From the NCBI RefSeq assembly GCF_017741815.1, contig NZ_JAGHMF010000034.1, positions 558,001 to 622,000 of the forward strand: a DNA stretch of 64,000 nucleotides. The letters run 5' to 3'. Positions 1 through 8,163 of this stretch are shown here, piece after piece (the stretch's first letter is position 1; the number at the start of each line of letters is the position of its first letter). The notes beneath the pieces are model-generated. The model did no database searches, had not been told where the DNA came from, and saw only the letters and a list, made by a program, of their open reading frames with translations. A program made the translations under genes and the position numbers. Source of the stretch: Rhizobium sp. 16-488-2b. GTDB lineage: Bacteria; Pseudomonadota; Alphaproteobacteria; Rhizobiales; Rhizobiaceae.

Positions 1-114
1 GATCTGGTGATCGCCCCCTGGATCCCGGTGGTGCAACCGGCAACTCATCCGAAAGACGGCGTGGTGCTGGGTGCTGCCCTTCGGCCTTTCAACGAGACGC
101 TGTTTCCCGCCTGA
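1..114 (+). CDS. C-terminal end of a probable ROK-family protein (partial)
   Basis: The first frame is open from the window edge to a TGA and encodes the last 37 residues of a protein. The tail (…HPKDGVVLGAALRPFNETLFPA) resembles the ends of ROK-family repressors and sugar kinases, where a Gly-Ala-Ala-Leu segment lies close to the C-terminus. It converges on another ROK gene whose stop is only a few bases away, so the two genes end tail to tail. The start lies outside the window. The family call is an inference from a short tail. Confidence 0.5.
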   Translation, partial: DLVIAPWIPVVQPATHPKDGVVLGAALRPFNETLFPA

Positions 115-119
115 GAGCG

Positions 120-1352
120 TCAGCCGGCCAAGACTGCTGGCCATCTCTCCAAGCTGTTCGCGAGACCACCGATCGGATTGCGGAACCGCTGCGCCGGTTC
201 GGCCGATGGCAGGCCAAGACGATGCGCCAGCGGAATGGCCGCCGCGCCGAGCGCTGCTGCATCCTCCGAGCCGGCCGCGCGATGCAGCGATGGCGCCTTG
301 GCGCCGAGGCGGCTGATCTCCTCGTGAACGTAGAGCAGCAACTCATCGATGATGCGGACGGGAAAACGACCGCCGATGAGAACACCCTCGGGATCGACGA
401 TCATGCCGATATGTACGATCGCCTGCGCGATCTTGACGCTGACCTTGCGCAGCCATGCACTAACGATCGCGCGCCCCGCCGCATCGAGCGTCAGCAGGTC
501 GGCGGGCGTGGACGCTTCGACGCCATTCCGCTTCAGGTGATCGAGCAGGATGAACAGCGAAAACATCTCGCCAAGCGGCTGGGTGCTACCGGCGAAGGGG
601 CCGTCGTCGAACAGCACCGGCAGCCAGCCGATTTCCCCGCCAATCCCGCTGGCGCCCTTGTGACGGATGCCGTCGATCACAAGACTGCCACCCAGGCAGG
701 CGTTCGCCAGGATATAAAAGAAGCTGCCGATCTCGGTGCCGAGCCCGTATTCGATCTCCCCCAGAGCCGCCGCGTTGGCGTCGTTGTCGATGAACACGGG
801 GTGGTCGGAGATCGCCTCCAGCGCACCGCGCACATCGTATCCGCTCCAGCGCCGGTATTCCGGTGGAAAGCCGATAACGGGCACTTCGCCAAGCCAATCG
901 GGAATGGCGAGTCCGATCCCGGCCAGTCGGCTTTCCTCGATGACTTTGCGTCGCCTGAACGAAGAGAGCGCATCGGCCATCAGCGCGACGAAATCATCCG
1001 GCAGCAGAAAGCGTGCCTCGTGGTGAATGCGGCCGCGCACCGTACCGACGGCGTCGACAGCGACGATGGTCAGGTGATCGCGGTCGATATTGGCGCCGAT
1101 CGAGAACACGCCTTCCGGATCGATCTCCAGCTCGATCGCCGGCTGCCCGCGCAGCCCATGCCGCCGTCGCGCCTCCATGACGAGGCCTTCATCGAGCAGC
1201 CGATCGACGATCCGTGTCACGGCCTGCTTGGTCAGCCGCGATCGCGCCGCCAATTCGGTGCGCGAAATCGGCCCGCCGCGATGGATCGCGCTCAGGATCA
1301 TGGCCCGATTGGCCGCCGCCGCCTGCTCAGGATTGGAGCCCGAAACCTGCAA
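120..1352 (-). CDS. ROK-family transcriptional regulator
   Basis: This 410-residue protein has an N-terminal MarR-like winged helix (about residues 15-65, with 'ISRTELAARSRLTKQAVTRI') followed by a ROK sugar-kinase-like domain (about 80-390, with 'DNDANAAALGE' and 'GIGGEIGW'). The usual ROK zinc motif CxCGxxGC is not visible after the GE-G segment, so this member probably lacks the metal site and acts only as a sugar-responsive repressor. It is the last gene of a minus-strand cluster with an alpha-mannosidase and a sugar ABC transporter, so it probably controls that operon and responds to mannose or a mannoside. The effector is inferred from context. Confidence 0.85.
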   Translation of the reverse strand: MQVSGSNPEQAAAANRAMILSAIHRGGPISRTELAARSRLTKQAVTRIVDRLLDEGLVMEARRRHGLRGQPAIELEIDPEGVFSIGANIDRDHLTIVAVDAVGTVRGRIHHEARFLLPDDFVALMADALSSFRRRKVIEESRLAGIGLAIPDWLGEVPVIGFPPEYRRWSGYDVRGALEAISDHPVFIDNDANAAALGEIEYGLGTEIGSFFYILANACLGGSLVIDGIRHKGASGIGGEIGWLPVLFDDGPFAGSTQPLGEMFSLFILLDHLKRNGVEASTPADLLTLDAAGRAIVSAWLRKVSVKIAQAIVHIGMIVDPEGVLIGGRFPVRIIDELLLYVHEEISRLGAKAPSLHRAAGSEDAAALGAAAIPLAHRLGLPSAEPAQRFRNPIGGLANSLERWPAVLAG

Positions 1353-1484
1353 CTTGCGTCTTCTCCTCTTAGGTGTCTGGTATGTTGAACCGCCACAAGA
1401 CCTATCGAGTCTAAGTCATTGTGTCGTAAACGGAAAGAGCCCAGCCACCGCGTGACCGGGCTCCAACCATTCGTTGACGTCGAC

Positions 1485-4400
1485 TTAGCGCGAAATACGC
1501 CAGCTCTTGACCTGGAACGGCATCAGTCCCTCGACCGGCACATCGCGCATCGGCTCTTCCAGAATGCTCACTGTTCCCTCGTTGTGCCATCCCTGCGGCA
1601 GCGTCAGACCGAAGGCGCCACGGCGGCCGGCGGGCTCGTAGACGCGCAGGATCAGGCCATCGCCATCCTCGCACGGCTTGATCGCCGAGAGCGCCGCGTC
1701 GATGCCCTCAGCCTTGATCGGCTGCCACGCCCCGACGGCGCGGTCGGAGACGGCCATCGCCAGCAGCGGCTGGTTGAGGTCGTCGGCTTCCTCGCGCACG
1801 CCCCCCTCGTACCAGGAGCCCTCATGCGGCATCAGCGAGTAGGTGAAGCTCTGCAGCCCCTCATCGGCCAGCGGGTCCGGGTAGATGGGCGAGCGCAGCA
1901 GCGAGAGGCCGAGCACGTTGTCGCGGATGCTGTGCCCATACTTCGCGTCGTTGAGGATCGCGACGCCGAAGCCCGGCTCCGAGAGATCGGCGAAGCGATG
2001 CGCCGGCGCCTCGAACATCGCCGCGTCCCAGGAGGTATTGGCGTGAGTGGGTCGTTCGACGACGCCATAGGCGCATTCGCAAGTTGCGCGCGCATTGCGC
2101 ACGGCAACATCAGTCAGCGTGCGCAAGAAGGCGCGTCGGTCGTGCCAGTCGAGCTCGGTCTGGATATCCAACCGACGGGCATTGGCGCCTAGCGACAGGA
2201 TCTGCGTGATGCGCGAGTGGCGCCAGGTGCGCACGATCCTGATCGCGGCGCGGTGCGCCGTGTTTTCGATCAGCTCGATGCTATCAAGCGCGGTGATCTC
2301 CTCGCCGCGCGCGGCATAATCCTCCTCGACGTCCCAGGCGTCCCAGTTGCGCGGCTTGTCGGCCGGGTAGACGAACAGTCGGTTGCCGGCGCCTTCGAGC
2401 GCCTCGCGGCCGCTCGGCTTGTGCAGGATGCTCGCAATCGAGCCGTCCTTCGCCAACGTCACCTTCAGTGTTTCGTTCTCGAGATGGCTGCTGCTCGCCG
2501 AAAGGCCCGGCTGCGCCTTCAGCGATGCAATGTCAATGACGGCGATGGCGAGTGGGGCGATGCTGTCGCGTGTGGACACATGGCTGCCATCGGCCAGCGT
2601 CAACCGTACTGGCCGTTCGTCAAGCGACGGGTTGACCACCAGCACGTTGCTGCCGCTTCCTGATGGCAACTGTTTGGCGATGGCCGCGAGCGCGCTTGCC
2701 TGCGCGGCCTGGCCATCGGCGATCACGCCGTCGAGTTCTTCCGCGCTGTCGGCATAAACCTCGGCGATCGAGGAGCCCGGCAGAATGTCGTGGAACTCGT
2801 TCTTCAGAACGACGCGCCATTCGTTTTCCAGCGAGGCCGGCTTCTCGCCGCCCATGAGATGCGCCAGCCCGGCAAGGGTTTCCGCGGTGATCAGGCTGCG
2901 CTCGGCCTTGCGGTGCAGGCGCTTGACGACGCTCTGGCTGGTCAGCGTCGCGCGATGCAGCTCGAGATAGATCTCGCCCTGCCACGTCGTGAGCTCCTTT
3001 TCGGCGGCACTCTTGTGCGCCCCCTCGAAGAAGTCGTGCACCTTGGTCCAGCGCGCGGCCGGCAGTGCCGGGAAGGCGCGCAGCTGCTCCTCGCGTGCGA
3101 TCATCTCCGGCGTCACGCCGCCGCCACCGTCACCATAGCCGACGGCCAGAAGCGTCGTTTCGTGCTTGTCCTTCTGCTGGAAGTTCCGCCAGGTGGGCAC
3201 GAAACAATCCGGCTGCACGAAGCCGTTATAGCCATGCATCGGGTTGTCGAAGGTGTGGGTCAGCACCCGGCTGCCGTCGAGGCCTTCCCACCAGAAGAGG
3301 TCGGCCGGGAATTTGTTGGTCTCCGACCAGTTCACCTTGATCGTGAAGAAGCTCTTCATCCCGCCCTGGCGCAGAAGCTGGGGCAGGGCGCCGGAGAAGC
3401 CGAAGCAATCCGGCAGCCAGCACACGGTGTGGCGAACGCCGAAGGTCTTTTCGAAATATCGCTGGCCGTAGAGGATCTGCCGGCTGAGGCTTTCGCCCGT
3501 CGGCATGTTGGTGTCGGGCTCGACCCACATGCCGCCGAGCGTTTCCCATTGCCCTTCCTTAACGCGCTCGACGATGCGCTTCAGAAGCTCGGGATCATCC
3601 TCGGCGATCTGGTTGTAATAATGCGCCGTCGACTGGTTGAAGCGGAAGTCGGACGACTGTTCCATCAGCGAGAGCGCGGTGTGGAAAGTACGGCGCATCT
3701 TGCGGCGGGTCTCGCGGTAGGGCCACAGCCAGGCAAGGTCGATATGCGCGTGACCTGTCAGCGCGATCTCGCCCTGCGGCGGGAAGCGTTCGCGCAGTTG
3801 CTTCAGCTCCTTGATCAGCGTGTCGTAGGCCGCGACCACGCTGGCGCGCTGTCCCTGGTTGAGACCTTCAGGTGCGGTTTCGAGGTCGGGCAGCTGCCAG
3901 ATCTTCTGCTGGCCGACCGATGGCGACATGCGGGCGATATAGGCTGCGGTCGATGACGGCCAGTCGAGCCCGCGCATAGCGGCTTCGGCGATATCGATCA
4001 GATGCGGAATGACCTCATGGCCCTCCAGCGTATCGACCGCCTCGGAGATCTGGCGCAACAGAAGCCACAACCGGTCGACCGGCCCGTCCAGCCACAAGAG
4101 GTTCGCCCGCTCGAGCCGGGGCGCGCGGACCGGCTCGCCGAACGGCAGGCGTGCGACCGTCTCCGAGGAGACTTTGATCCGGCGCGACGTCAGGCGGAAT
4201 TCCTGGTGGTAGGGGTCGAGACCAAGCCGCGTTTCGTTGCCGGCCTCGTCGGTGATGGTGATCAGGCTTTCGCCGCCGAGATTGAGGCTGAGGCGCGCCT
4301 CCTCGACCGGCCAATGCTCCGGCACGCGCGCCGAGGCGGCGAAGCTGACCGTGCCATCCTTGCGCGGCCATGCGGCACCGATCGCTATCGGTTCGCCGTC

Positions 4401-4505
4401 GAAGGTCCAATCGCTGATCTGGACGGTTTCACGGGCGCGCCAGTGTTCGAGTTCCGACATGCGGACGCGGATGCGGTCGAGGCGTTGGGCAAGCGTAAGC
4501 GACAT
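1485..4505 (-). CDS. Alpha-mannosidase, glycoside hydrolase family 38
   Basis: This protein of about 1006 residues has the layout of cytosolic GH38 alpha-mannosidases: an N-terminal domain of about 245 residues, the catalytic domain, then a large C-terminal beta domain. The zinc motif HAHID is at about 252-256. The nucleophile motif WVEPD puts the catalytic Asp at about 331. A further conserved segment (ELHRATLTSQS) follows. No signal peptide is seen, so it should act inside the cell on imported mannosides. The ATG at 4505 was preferred to one two codons upstream because AGGA lies about 7 bases before it and only 2 bases before the other. It lies 3' of two permease genes and before the ROK regulator. 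Confidence 0.92.
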   Translation of the reverse strand: MSLTLAQRLDRIRVRMSELEHWRARETVQISDWTFDGEPIAIGAAWPRKDGTVSFAASARVPEHWPVEEARLSLNLGGESLITITDEAGNETRLGLDPYHQEFRLTSRRIKVSSETVARLPFGEPVRAPRLERANLLWLDGPVDRLWLLLRQISEAVDTLEGHEVIPHLIDIAEAAMRGLDWPSSTAAYIARMSPSVGQQKIWQLPDLETAPEGLNQGQRASVVAAYDTLIKELKQLRERFPPQGEIALTGHAHIDLAWLWPYRETRRKMRRTFHTALSLMEQSSDFRFNQSTAHYYNQIAEDDPELLKRIVERVKEGQWETLGGMWVEPDTNMPTGESLSRQILYGQRYFEKTFGVRHTVCWLPDCFGFSGALPQLLRQGGMKSFFTIKVNWSETNKFPADLFWWEGLDGSRVLTHTFDNPMHGYNGFVQPDCFVPTWRNFQQKDKHETTLLAVGYGDGGGGVTPEMIAREEQLRAFPALPAARWTKVHDFFEGAHKSAAEKELTTWQGEIYLELHRATLTSQSVVKRLHRKAERSLITAETLAGLAHLMGGEKPASLENEWRVVLKNEFHDILPGSSIAEVYADSAEELDGVIADGQAAQASALAAIAKQLPSGSGSNVLVVNPSLDERPVRLTLADGSHVSTRDSIAPLAIAVIDIASLKAQPGLSASSSHLENETLKVTLAKDGSIASILHKPSGREALEGAGNRLFVYPADKPRNWDAWDVEEDYAARGEEITALDSIELIENTAHRAAIRIVRTWRHSRITQILSLGANARRLDIQTELDWHDRRAFLRTLTDVAVRNARATCECAYGVVERPTHANTSWDAAMFEAPAHRFADLSEPGFGVAILNDAKYGHSIRDNVLGLSLLRSPIYPDPLADEGLQSFTYSLMPHEGSWYEGGVREEADDLNQPLLAMAVSDRAVGAWQPIKAEGIDAALSAIKPCEDGDGLILRVYEPAGRRGAFGLTLPQGWHNEGTVSILEEPMRDVPVEGLMPFQVKSWRISR

Positions 4506-4532
4506 GATCATATCCTGAGGTTTGAAAAGACA

Positions 4533-5375
4533 TCAGCCCTTGACGGCACCGGCCGTCATGGCGCCGAGAATGAGGCGTTGGAGCGAAAGAAATGCGACGA
4601 TGGCGGGCACGACAGACACGAGGCAGGCTGCCGCCAACAACTGGATGGAGCTATCGTTCTGGGTTCCTGCATACTGGAAGATGCCGACGCCGATCGGCAT
4701 CAGTGCCTCCTTGCTGATCAGCAGGAAGGGCACCAGGAATTGCGACCAGCCGGCAATCACGGAGATGATGAAGGCGGAGGCGATCCCCGGCGTCGAGAGC
4801 GGCAGAATGATCCGCCAGAAGACGCCGAAATGGCTGCACCCGTCGATCAGCGCCGCCTCGTCGAGGCTTCGCGGGATGCCGTCGATGAAGCCCTTGAGGA
4901 TCCACGTCACCATCGGCACGGCAAGCGCGATATAGACCATCGTCGCGCCGAAATGGCTGTCGGTGAGGCCGATCTTGGCCATGTAGCGGTAGAGCGGCAC
5001 CATGATGACGAGCGGCGAGATCATCTGGAAGGCAAGCAGCACCATCATCCACGGCCCCTTGCCGCGGAAAGGAAAGCGCGAGAAGGCATAGGCAGCCGGC
5101 AATGCCACGATCAGGCAGCCGATCGCGCTCGACGCCGACAGGATGAGCGCGTTCCAGAGATAGCCCGCGAATTTATCGGAGGAGAGGATCGCGATGAAAT
5201 TGTCGAGCGTCGGCGACTTGGGGATCAGCCTGGAGACGCCGAGAAACACCTCCTTGCGGGTGCGCAGCGCCAGCGACAGCAGCCAGACCAGCGGCCATGC
5301 GAAGAAAAGGAAGGTGATCAGCATGAAGAGATAGCTGAAGAGATCGCCGATACGTTCCTGTCTCGAATTGATCAT
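4533..5375 (-). CDS. Sugar ABC transporter permease (MalG type, CUT1)
   Basis: This inner-membrane permease of 280 residues has about six hydrophobic segments. It carries the EAA loop near 'PRSLDEAALIDGCSHFGVFWRIILP', the contact site for the ATPase. Its ATG overlaps the stop of the preceding permease in an ATGA tetranucleotide, which indicates translational coupling and is why this start was chosen over longer in-frame options. It ends with 'GAMTAGAVKG', a typical MalG-like tail. With the upstream permease and binding protein it should import an alpha-mannoside or similar oligosaccharide. No ATP-binding gene is in this operon. Confidence 0.9.
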   Translation of the reverse strand: MINSRQERIGDLFSYLFMLITFLFFAWPLVWLLSLALRTRKEVFLGVSRLIPKSPTLDNFIAILSSDKFAGYLWNALILSASSAIGCLIVALPAAYAFSRFPFRGKGPWMMVLLAFQMISPLVIMVPLYRYMAKIGLTDSHFGATMVYIALAVPMVTWILKGFIDGIPRSLDEAALIDGCSHFGVFWRIILPLSTPGIASAFIISVIAGWSQFLVPFLLISKEALMPIGVGIFQYAGTQNDSSIQLLAAACLVSVVPAIVAFLSLQRLILGAMTAGAVKG

Positions 5376-6304
5376 TGGGGTTCTCCCTTCGGCAGGAAGC
5401 GGGCATAGACGAGCGCCAGGCTGAGGCTGATGACAAGCATCAGGATAGACAGAACCGCGCCGGCCGCCAGATCGTAGTTCCTGAAGACGACGTTGAACGT
5501 ATAGAGCGACAGGACCTCCGTCGCCCGGCCAGGTCCGCCACCGGTCAGCGAGATGATCGCATCGAAGGTATTCAGCGTCTGGATGGTGATGAGGATCATG
5601 TTGACGAGGATCGCCGCGCGCAGTTGTGGAAGCGTGATGTAGATCATCCGCTGCCAGGGATTGGCGCCGTCCATCTCGGCGGCCTCGTAGAGTTCCGGAT
5701 CGATCGCCTTGATGGCGGCGTACATGACGACCATTGAAAAGGCCGTTCCGCGCCAGACGTTGGAAATCACGACCGACCACATGACCATGTTCGGGTCGGA
5801 CAGCCACTGGACTGGCGAGGCGCCGAGCATCCTAAGCAGGCTGTTGAGGCCGCCGAAAGGCGCCTCGTTGAACAGCATCTTCCAGATGATGCCGCCGGCG
5901 ATCCCGGGCACAACCCAGGCGACCAGCGCCGTGGTGCGCACGATGGTGGAGCCGAACAGGCCGCGTTTTTCGCTGCGCACGACCACCTGCGCAATGAACA
6001 GGCCGAGCACCTGCTGAGCAACGACGCTGGAGCCGGTGAAGACGAGTGTCACCCAGAGGATCTGCAGCAGCTCCGGCTTCGAAAGTGTGTTGGCAATCGT
6101 CCGCAGCGTGTATTCCTCGTCGTTGCCGACGATCGATATGTTGGTGAAGGCAAAGCGGAAGACGTCGATCAGCGGATAGAGATAGAAGATCCCGAGAACG
6201 AGGATCAGCGGCATCAGCCAGGGCGCGGGCGAGGGGTAGAACTTTCGCGCGGCAAGCCTGCTTCCGGTAGGCGCAGTCTCGGCCGCAATGCTGAGATTGG
6301 TCAT
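5372..6304 (-). CDS. Sugar ABC transporter permease (MalF type, CUT1)
   Basis: This 310-residue integral membrane protein has an N-terminal hydrophobic helix ('PWLMPLILVLGIFYLYPLI') and an EAA loop ('PELYEAAEMDGANPWQRMIYITLP'). Both are typical of the MalF/UgpA side of carbohydrate permease pairs. It follows the binding-protein gene after a short gap containing a strong hairpin and overlaps the next permease by 4 bases. It forms the heterodimeric channel with that partner. Substrate specificity is inferred from the alpha-mannosidase in the operon. Confidence 0.9.
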   Translation of the reverse strand: MTNLSIAAETAPTGSRLAARKFYPSPAPWLMPLILVLGIFYLYPLIDVFRFAFTNISIVGNDEEYTLRTIANTLSKPELLQILWVTLVFTGSSVVAQQVLGLFIAQVVVRSEKRGLFGSTIVRTTALVAWVVPGIAGGIIWKMLFNEAPFGGLNSLLRMLGASPVQWLSDPNMVMWSVVISNVWRGTAFSMVVMYAAIKAIDPELYEAAEMDGANPWQRMIYITLPQLRAAILVNMILITIQTLNTFDAIISLTGGGPGRATEVLSLYTFNVVFRNYDLAAGAVLSILMLVISLSLALVYARFLPKGEPQ

Positions 6305-6345
6305 CGATCCGTCCGGTCATGTGTCATTGAGATCAGGCAGTCGGC

Positions 6346-6382
6346 ATCGGTGGCGCGGGTGAGGTTACCCCGCGCCACCGAT
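6346..6382 (-). terminator. Intercistronic hairpin after the binding-protein gene
   Basis: Two perfectly complementary 14-base arms (6346-6359 and 6369-6382, GC-rich core GGTGGCGCGGG) are separated by about 9 bases. The hairpin lies just after the stop of the binding-protein gene and before the first permease. There is no T-run. Such hairpins after binding-protein genes usually stabilize the upstream message or reduce read-through, giving more binding protein than permease. Confidence 0.6.
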
Positions 6383-6389
6383 CATCAGC

Positions 6390-7691
6390 TCAGCTCCGTT
6401 TGAAGGCGCTGAGCGAGGCGCTGAAAGCCTCGTCGACGGCGGCTTCCGTCGCCTGCGTGCCTGTTAGCACCTTGCCCATCATGATCTGGATCTGGTTGGA
6501 TATCTCCGGATAGACCGCAGCCCCTGGCCGCGCCTGCCCGACCTTCAGGGCTTCGGCGAAGGTCTTGTTCGCCGGTGTCGAGAAGACCTCATACTTGTCG
6601 TAGAGGTCGGCGCGCGTCGGCAGCTGCTCCTGCAGAGCGTTGGCCGGCCCCATGTAGACTTCGCGGGCAAGGTCGGCGCAGACCTTCACCTTGGCGGCAT
6701 CCTTGCTGAAGGCGGCAACGGTCCACCCGCCGGTGCCGGTCGAGCGCTCATTGGCGGTCGGGCCGGGAAGGGGAGAGAAGGTCCACTTGGCGAACTCTTC
6801 CTCGTCGAGCGCGGTCTTCAGCTGCGCATACTGCCAGTTGCCACCAACGAAGAGCGCCGTGGTTCCGGCGGCCGCAGCGGCATTGAAGTCGTCATAGCTG
6901 CCCAGCGTCGCGACACGCTTGGGAGCAGCACCCGATTCCACCAGATCACGATAGTAGTTCACCGCCTTGATGAACTTCGCGCGGTTGTCGCCCTCTCCGA
7001 AGATCGGCTTGCCCTGATCGTCGACCAGCTTGCCGCCCTGGCCCCAGAAGTTGGCGAGCCAGTCGAAGGTTGTGCCCTCGTAGCGGCTGCCGTTGAAGAG
7101 AATGCCCTCCATGCCCTCGTCGACGGAATGCAGCGCGGCCTTCTTCAGGTCGTCCCAGGTCTGAGGCGCGTCGGGCACGATTTCCTTGTTGCGGTAGAGA
7201 ACGCGCAGGTCGGTCGACCACCACCAGGCATAGATGTTGCCGTCATCGCCGGTGATGCCCTCGCGGATGAAGGGGAATAGCTGGCCGATCTCTTCCTTGC
7301 TGAAGTAGGGCGAGAAGGATTGCAGCACGCCGGATTTCTTGAAGAGCGGCAGCACGAAGGAATCGACCGCGGCGCAATCGGGCGCAGAACCGGACTTCGC
7401 CTGCTCAAGCATGCGCGCCTGCTCCTGGCCAATATCACCAGACATCATCTGCAGCTCGATTTGCCAGTCAGGGCGCTTGGCGATGAAATCGTTGAAGAGC
7501 TTGCTGTAGCCCTCGGCATAAACAGGCTCGTTGTTGCGCGGCCCGTCTGTCGTCATGCGGAAAATGAGCTTGTTGGGCGCATCGGCCTTGCCGACGATGT
7601 CGCCCGTGATCAGATCCTGAGCCGCCGCGATAACAGGCGCGGCCAGGAACGAACCCGCCAGAAGGGCGAGCATGATTGCCTTGTTCTTCAC
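6390..7691 (-). CDS. Sugar ABC transporter substrate-binding protein (CUT1)
   Basis: This 433-residue periplasmic binding protein of the extracellular solute-binding family 1 type is the first gene of the mannosidase operon. It has a clear signal peptide (MKNKAIMLALLAGSFLAAP, cleavage near AAAQ-D). The mature protein shows the usual lobes, including 'FLGGNWQYAQL'-like sugar-binding segments and 'GTGGWTVAAFSKDA'. The start codon is GTG, supported by GGGAGGA about 8 bases upstream. It should capture the oligosaccharide delivered to the two permeases downstream. Confidence 0.9.
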   Translation of the reverse strand: MKNKAIMLALLAGSFLAAPVIAAAQDLITGDIVGKADAPNKLIFRMTTDGPRNNEPVYAEGYSKLFNDFIAKRPDWQIELQMMSGDIGQEQARMLEQAKSGSAPDCAAVDSFVLPLFKKSGVLQSFSPYFSKEEIGQLFPFIREGITGDDGNIYAWWWSTDLRVLYRNKEIVPDAPQTWDDLKKAALHSVDEGMEGILFNGSRYEGTTFDWLANFWGQGGKLVDDQGKPIFGEGDNRAKFIKAVNYYRDLVESGAAPKRVATLGSYDDFNAAAAAGTTALFVGGNWQYAQLKTALDEEEFAKWTFSPLPGPTANERSTGTGGWTVAAFSKDAAKVKVCADLAREVYMGPANALQEQLPTRADLYDKYEVFSTPANKTFAEALKVGQARPGAAVYPEISNQIQIMMGKVLTGTQATEAAVDEAFSASLSAFKRS

Positions 7692-7760
7692 CAGTATTTC
7701 CTCCCGATTCAGGATCCCATCCGAGCCGCTGCCTCCACAACAACGGGTCTCCTCCGATCC

Positions 7761-7800
7761 GTCGACTAGATTAAGTCACTTTTCTTTTGTGTCAAGCAGG
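7761..7800 (-). promoter_or_regulatory. Candidate promoter/operator region of the mannoside operon
   Basis: This A/T-rich stretch upstream of the binding-protein gene holds TAAGTCA followed by a T-rich run and TGTGTC. The same TAAGTCA…TGTGTC pairing occurs in the gap between the mannosidase gene and the ROK gene. A word shared at both ends of the operon is what an autoregulated ROK operator would produce, but two copies are weak evidence. Confidence 0.25.
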
Positions 7801-7941
7801 TCGCAATACGGACACCATTGCACGCTCAAGATAGTGGGGAACCGCATGGCTTGGGTGTGCTGGGGAGAACTCAATTGGCCTTGCATCTGCCGCATCGGCA
7901 CAGCATCCTCCGATGGAGGAAAAGTCACCGGGGGAGGTCTA

Positions 7942-8124
7942 ATGGACGCAGTTCACAGGTTCGCAACTGCCGGAATAGTGGCAATTCTGGCCGCGCTGAC
8001 GTCCGCATGCACGACGGGCTCGAACCATAATCCGGCCGATAACTTTTATAATCCTCGAACGTCAGCCAACCCGGCATGCGACGCTGGATTTAGGCCGACC
8101 AACAACTGGACGTGCAGTTATTGA
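7942..8124 (+). CDS. Small lipoprotein, function unknown
   Basis: This 60-residue protein has a lipoprotein signal: a short charged start (MDAVHR), a hydrophobic stretch and the lipobox LTSAC at about residues 16-20. The 40-residue mature part is rich in Asn, Pro and Thr ('NHNPADNFYNPRTSANPACDAGF'), has two further Cys residues and ends in 'WTCSY'. A strong GGGGGAGG ribosome site lies a few bases before the ATG. It is divergent from the mannoside operon and convergent with the MocR gene. Expression looks likely from the ribosome site and signal; its role is not known. Confidence 0.7.
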   Translation: MDAVHRFATAGIVAILAALTSACTTGSNHNPADNFYNPRTSANPACDAGFRPTNNWTCSY

Positions 8125-8163
8125 GTTTCACGCCAAGCTGACCGGCATCGCAACTCGGGCAAA

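Noticed and set aside
222..1388. Long plus-strand frame of 388 codons opposite the ROK gene
   Set aside because: It mirrors the ROK gene in another frame, lacks any recognised domain and has no ribosome site. It is a high-GC shadow.
4002..5408. Plus-strand frame of 468 codons opposite the permease and mannosidase genes
   Set aside because: The translation is Arg/Asp/His-rich with no family match and lies entirely antisense to clear ABC and GH38 genes.
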